Below the pieces are notes generated by a model, which did no database searches, had not been told where the DNA came from, and was given only the letters and a program-made list of their open reading frames with translations. Both the position numbers and the translations under genes were made by a program. Positions 61,340 through 64,000 of a DNA stretch of 64,000 nucleotides are shown piece after piece. Origin of the DNA: Chryseobacterium taichungense (lineage in GTDB: Bacteria > Bacteroidota > Bacteroidia > Flavobacteriales > Weeksellaceae); the NCBI RefSeq assembly GCF_900109935.1, contig NZ_FOBV01000003.1:310001-374000 (forward strand), in the 5' to 3' direction. Positions within the stretch are counted from its first letter, which is position 1, and every line of letters begins with the position of its first letter.

Positions 61340-62659
61340 TCAAAACCAATAATTCGTTATTAAATTTAACTGATTATAATTGGTCTTTTGATAAACTGCA
61401 ATTGGATTTGTGGTTTGGAGATTTCTTTTAAAGATGTACAGCAAGTCAACTTCCAGTTTATTAGTGATTCTGAAAGCGACAAAGCTGTTCCATTGGAAAA
61501 AATCATCTGTATTGTATTTATTATTTTTGAAATCATTTTCGGAAGCTCCGCTGCTGATGCTAAAATCTGAATGAGCCGACCATTTTCCCTGATGAAATAA
61601 GACCGTAGCTTTTATAATATCAACATTTCGAAAACCTTCCATTCTGCTTCTCGGAAGCGATGTGAAAAACTGGTCTCTTCCCAATTCTTTCGGAAATAAA
61701 AATCTGCCGGTATCAAAAGCTTTAGAATAAGCAAATTCCCACGCAAATTTTTTGATTTTATACCGAAGCAAAAAACTGGCAACCTGACCGTTTTCATCTG
61801 GCTGAACATATCTTTCTGAATATTTTAATCGATTTTGGTAAGAATCCGGAATCTGATAGCTGTAAATAAACCCCAAATCCCATTTAGGAAAATTTAAACC
61901 CAGCTGAAACCAAGAGGTATTGAGTATTTTATCTAAATGAATGTTGTAAAAATTAATGTCTGCTAGTCTAAACTTTCTTCCGTAATGAAAAATTGTAGCA
62001 CCTAAGGCATTGCTTTTATTGAGATAGTCTACTTTTGAACCATCTGGCTGGAATCCATTATCCAATACTCCGATTGCGTCCTTTATTTTTGACCACTCTG
62101 AATTTGAGCGCATCGAAACAGAGTTAAGCAGTGCTACATCAACCTGAGACTTACCAGAAGTGAAATTCCAGCTCAATCCGCCATATTCTATAGGTAGCAT
62201 TCTGCCGTCACTTGGATTGATAAGCGGTGAATATTCAACAGGAATTTTCCCTATTGTAAGTTTTGATTTCCCATTTTGATATTGTACATAAAATTGATTA
62301 AGCCTTGAAACGGCATAAGCATTCTCAGGAGAAGATAAGTCAAAAAGTTCCCGTTCCCACTTGGATGATTTTCCGGATCCCAAATCTTTTTCATCCAAAT
62401 CTGATGACAAAACTTTAGAAAGATACGAAGCAGAAACTCCAATGGAAATATGTTTTACGGGTTTGTATTCAAACTTTAGATTTCCGCCTAATGCATCCGC
62501 CCAATAATCTTTACCTTTAAGATTATCTGTTGACATCAAAAAGTTCCGAAGATTTCCTGAGATGAGCACTTTATCACGATTATCTAAATTAACAGATTGT
62601 GTTTTAAACAATGAAAAAGCAAACACCAAAATTATTGACGTAACTTTTTTGGTAAACAT
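61340..62659 (-). CDS. Outer-membrane porin-like beta-barrel
   Basis: 439 residues with a signal peptide (ILVFAFSLFKTQS) and alternating amphipathic strands with terminal aromatic residues (FYVQYQNGKSKLTIGKIPVE, WEFAYSKAFDTGRF), ending NQLNLITNYWF, a classic barrel C-terminus. It resembles OprD-like/alginate-export porins. It directly follows the SQR gene (1 bp), so it may let a sulfur compound or anion through the outer membrane. Confidence 0.75.
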   Translation of the reverse strand: MFTKKVTSIILVFAFSLFKTQSVNLDNRDKVLISGNLRNFLMSTDNLKGKDYWADALGGNLKFEYKPVKHISIGVSASYLSKVLSSDLDEKDLGSGKSSKWERELFDLSSPENAYAVSRLNQFYVQYQNGKSKLTIGKIPVEYSPLINPSDGRMLPIEYGGLSWNFTSGKSQVDVALLNSVSMRSNSEWSKIKDAIGVLDNGFQPDGSKVDYLNKSNALGATIFHYGRKFRLADINFYNIHLDKILNTSWFQLGLNFPKWDLGFIYSYQIPDSYQNRLKYSERYVQPDENGQVASFLLRYKIKKFAWEFAYSKAFDTGRFLFPKELGRDQFFTSLPRSRMEGFRNVDIIKATVLFHQGKWSAHSDFSISSGASENDFKNNKYNTDDFFQWNSFVAFRITNKLEVDLLYIFKRNLQTTNPIAVYQKTNYNQLNLITNYWF

Positions 62660-62660
62660 T

Positions 62661-63866
62661 TCAAACTTCTTTTCCTTTCAGCATTTTGTTCCAGTACAGA
62701 TACGGGAGAATATATTTTTTGAGAATCCAAAGTCTCCAATGCTCTTTTGAACTGTCTGAAATGAGCATCTTTTTGAGATTCGGGTCTGGTGTGAATTCAT
62801 TTTTATAATTAAATTCTGCCAAAACCATTTTTCCGTAACCTGTTACCAGCGGGCAGGAAGAATAGCCATTATAAGATTTGTTATCTGCCTTGCTTCCCAA
62901 AATCATATTGATGAGGTTAGAGACCACTACCGGAACCTGCTTTCGGATTGCCGCTCCTGTTTTAGCTGTAGGAAGTCCGGCTACATCTCCTACTCCGAAA
63001 ATATTTTGAAATTTATTGTGCTGAAGACTGTTAACATCTACATCAAGCCAGCCTGCTTCGTTGACTAAAACTGAATTTTTAATAAAGCCCGGAACTTCCT
63101 GTGGCGGCGCAAGATGAAGGAAATTAAACGGCATCTCAATAATACGATCTTCGTTTTTAAAGTAGGCAATTTTATTGACTGGGTCAATCTTATAAAGTGC
63201 GTGTAGTGTTTTTAAATCGATACCGTAACGGTCGATTACTTTCATTAACGTTTCAGCGACTTCTTTTACGCCAAAAATAACACCACCCGGAAGCGCAAAA
63301 GTAATTTTCACCTTATCTGAAATTCCTTTTTTTCTAAAATAATCTGCTGCAAGATACATTATCTTTTGCGGTGCACCACCGCATTTGATGGGCGTTGTAG
63401 GCAAAGTAAAGAGCGCATTTCCTCCTTTGAAGTTCTGAAGAGATTCCCAGGTAAATTCGGGGTCTATGTAATTGCTGCATACTACACCCGTTTTTACTGC
63501 CTCTTCTAAACCCTCCACCAGAGAAAGATTATTTACCAAGCCCGGCGCAACAACTAAATATTCGTAAGAAAAACTCTTGTTATTATCTGTAGAAATTTTG
63601 TTTTGGTCGGGATGAATTTCGGTGACCTTATTTTTAAGCCAGGTTACACCGGTGGGAATTAAATCTTTTGCCTGTCGTATTGTGTCTTTAAAATCGTAAG
63701 TTCCAGCTCCTACAAGAGTCCACGCTGGTTGGTAATAATGTTTCTCGGAAGGATCTATGATGAGAATTTTGAAGGATTTATTGGTATTTATGAGCGAAGC
63801 AGCAGTCATAATTCCTCCTGTTCCTGCTCCGATGATGATGATTTGAAAATGATTTTCCATAGCCAT
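62661..63866 (-). CDS. sqr: Sulfide:quinone oxidoreductase (type II/SQRDL-like)
   Basis: 401 residues. FAD-binding IIIIGAGTGGIMTA (about 9-22), a second NAD(P)/FAD-type segment and NIFGVGDVAGLPTAK (about 289-303). Cysteines lie at C130 (TGVVCSNY), C162 (TTPIKCGGAPQKIMYL) and C338 (YSSCPLVTGYGK); the latter two match the redox pair of mitochondrial-type SQR. It oxidises sulfide at the inner membrane face and passes electrons to quinone, giving persulfide for the downstream MBL enzyme. It leads the sulfur block. Confidence 0.92.
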   Translation of the reverse strand: MAMENHFQIIIIGAGTGGIMTAASLINTNKSFKILIIDPSEKHYYQPAWTLVGAGTYDFKDTIRQAKDLIPTGVTWLKNKVTEIHPDQNKISTDNNKSFSYEYLVVAPGLVNNLSLVEGLEEAVKTGVVCSNYIDPEFTWESLQNFKGGNALFTLPTTPIKCGGAPQKIMYLAADYFRKKGISDKVKITFALPGGVIFGVKEVAETLMKVIDRYGIDLKTLHALYKIDPVNKIAYFKNEDRIIEMPFNFLHLAPPQEVPGFIKNSVLVNEAGWLDVDVNSLQHNKFQNIFGVGDVAGLPTAKTGAAIRKQVPVVVSNLINMILGSKADNKSYNGYSSCPLVTGYGKMVLAEFNYKNEFTPDPNLKKMLISDSSKEHWRLWILKKYILPYLYWNKMLKGKEV

Positions 63867-63882
63867 ACTTTTTGATGTTTTG

Positions 63883-63926
63883 TAAAGCTATATAATTTGA
63901 TAAAACCAGTCAGTAACATTTGTTAC
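63883..63926 (-). promoter_or_regulatory. Promoter and Crp/Fnr-like operator of the SQR operon
   Basis: A perfect palindrome GTAAC-ATTT-GTTAC lies at 63913-63926 and the minus-strand -7-like box TAGCTTTA at 63883-63890; centre to box is 29.5 bp. The operator centre would be near -42, as for activator sites of Crp/Fnr proteins. Confidence 0.6.
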
Positions 63927-64000
63927 ATAAGCAAAAAATAAATAAGAAAAGATCAATCAGTTAATGATAAATGCAAAACAACCTATTGATTAATAATGAC

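Overview
The window looks like DNA of a Flavobacteriia member close to Chryseobacterium/Elizabethkingia (Weeksellaceae). The sequence is AT-rich, promoters fit the Bacteroidetes form TTG-N17-23-TAnnTTTG, conjugation genes are of the Bacteroidetes TraA/E/F/G type, and there are a PRTRC cassette, RteC, a SusC/SusD pair, a DUF6520 peptide and a MauE-like membrane protein. Taxon and replicon type are inferences; no database was searched. A Rep-like initiator, seven 17-bp iterons, three DnaA boxes, a relaxase and a type IV secretion module favour a large conjugative plasmid or chromid over plain chromosome.

Layout. 1-9.1 kb, minus strand: conjugation and mobilisation block (three periplasmic coiled-coil proteins, TraG ATPase with an inserted J-domain, TraF, TraE, a membrane-anchored protein, ParA-like TraA, relaxase, MobC-like accessory). 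9.1-13.2 kb: cargo (lipoprotein, two secreted proteins sharing an N-terminus, methyltransferase), a long imperfect inverted repeat, a 90-bp tandem array and a broken small gene. 13.5-19.1 kb: PRTRC cassette (ThiF, B, probable F, C, E), small unknown proteins and SSB. 19.6-26.8 kb: a Wadjet (JetABCD / MksFEBG) anti-plasmid system between ~150-bp direct repeats; the right repeat is the 3' end of a Toprim gene and the left one a decayed copy. jetA has a -1 frameshift exactly on a slippery T TTT TTG heptamer. 26.7-32.4 kb: Toprim/primase-like protein, iteron origin, Rep, small DNA-binding proteins, excisionase-like HTH and RteC.

32.4-44.6 kb: a TPR-AraC regulator diverges from a small operon (lipoprotein, 54-aa protein, MauE-like redox membrane protein, cysteine-rich DUF6520 peptide). 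Facing it is a SusC-SusD-S9 peptidase operon preceded by a ~500-nt structured leader. 44.6-48.2 kb: a dead IS982-family element, a YozE-domain protein and a secreted pectate lyase.

48.4-63.9 kb, minus strand: a sulfur block. Sulfide:quinone oxidoreductase, a porin, a persulfide-dioxygenase-like MBL-rhodanese fusion, rhodanese, methyltransferase, DUF2892 protein, thioredoxin and a rhodanese-thioredoxin lipoprotein are followed by TolC-RND-MFP efflux genes, two TlpA thioredoxins, a DsrE protein and a SoxB-like metallophosphatase. Two promoters in the block carry the same GTAAC-N4-GTTAC-type operator at the same distance from the -7 box, suggesting control by a Crp/Fnr-type sensor. The most notable findings are the J-domain inside the conjugation ATPase, the frameshifted Wadjet flanked by duplicated backbone sequence, and the sulfur oxidation/efflux block with its shared operator.
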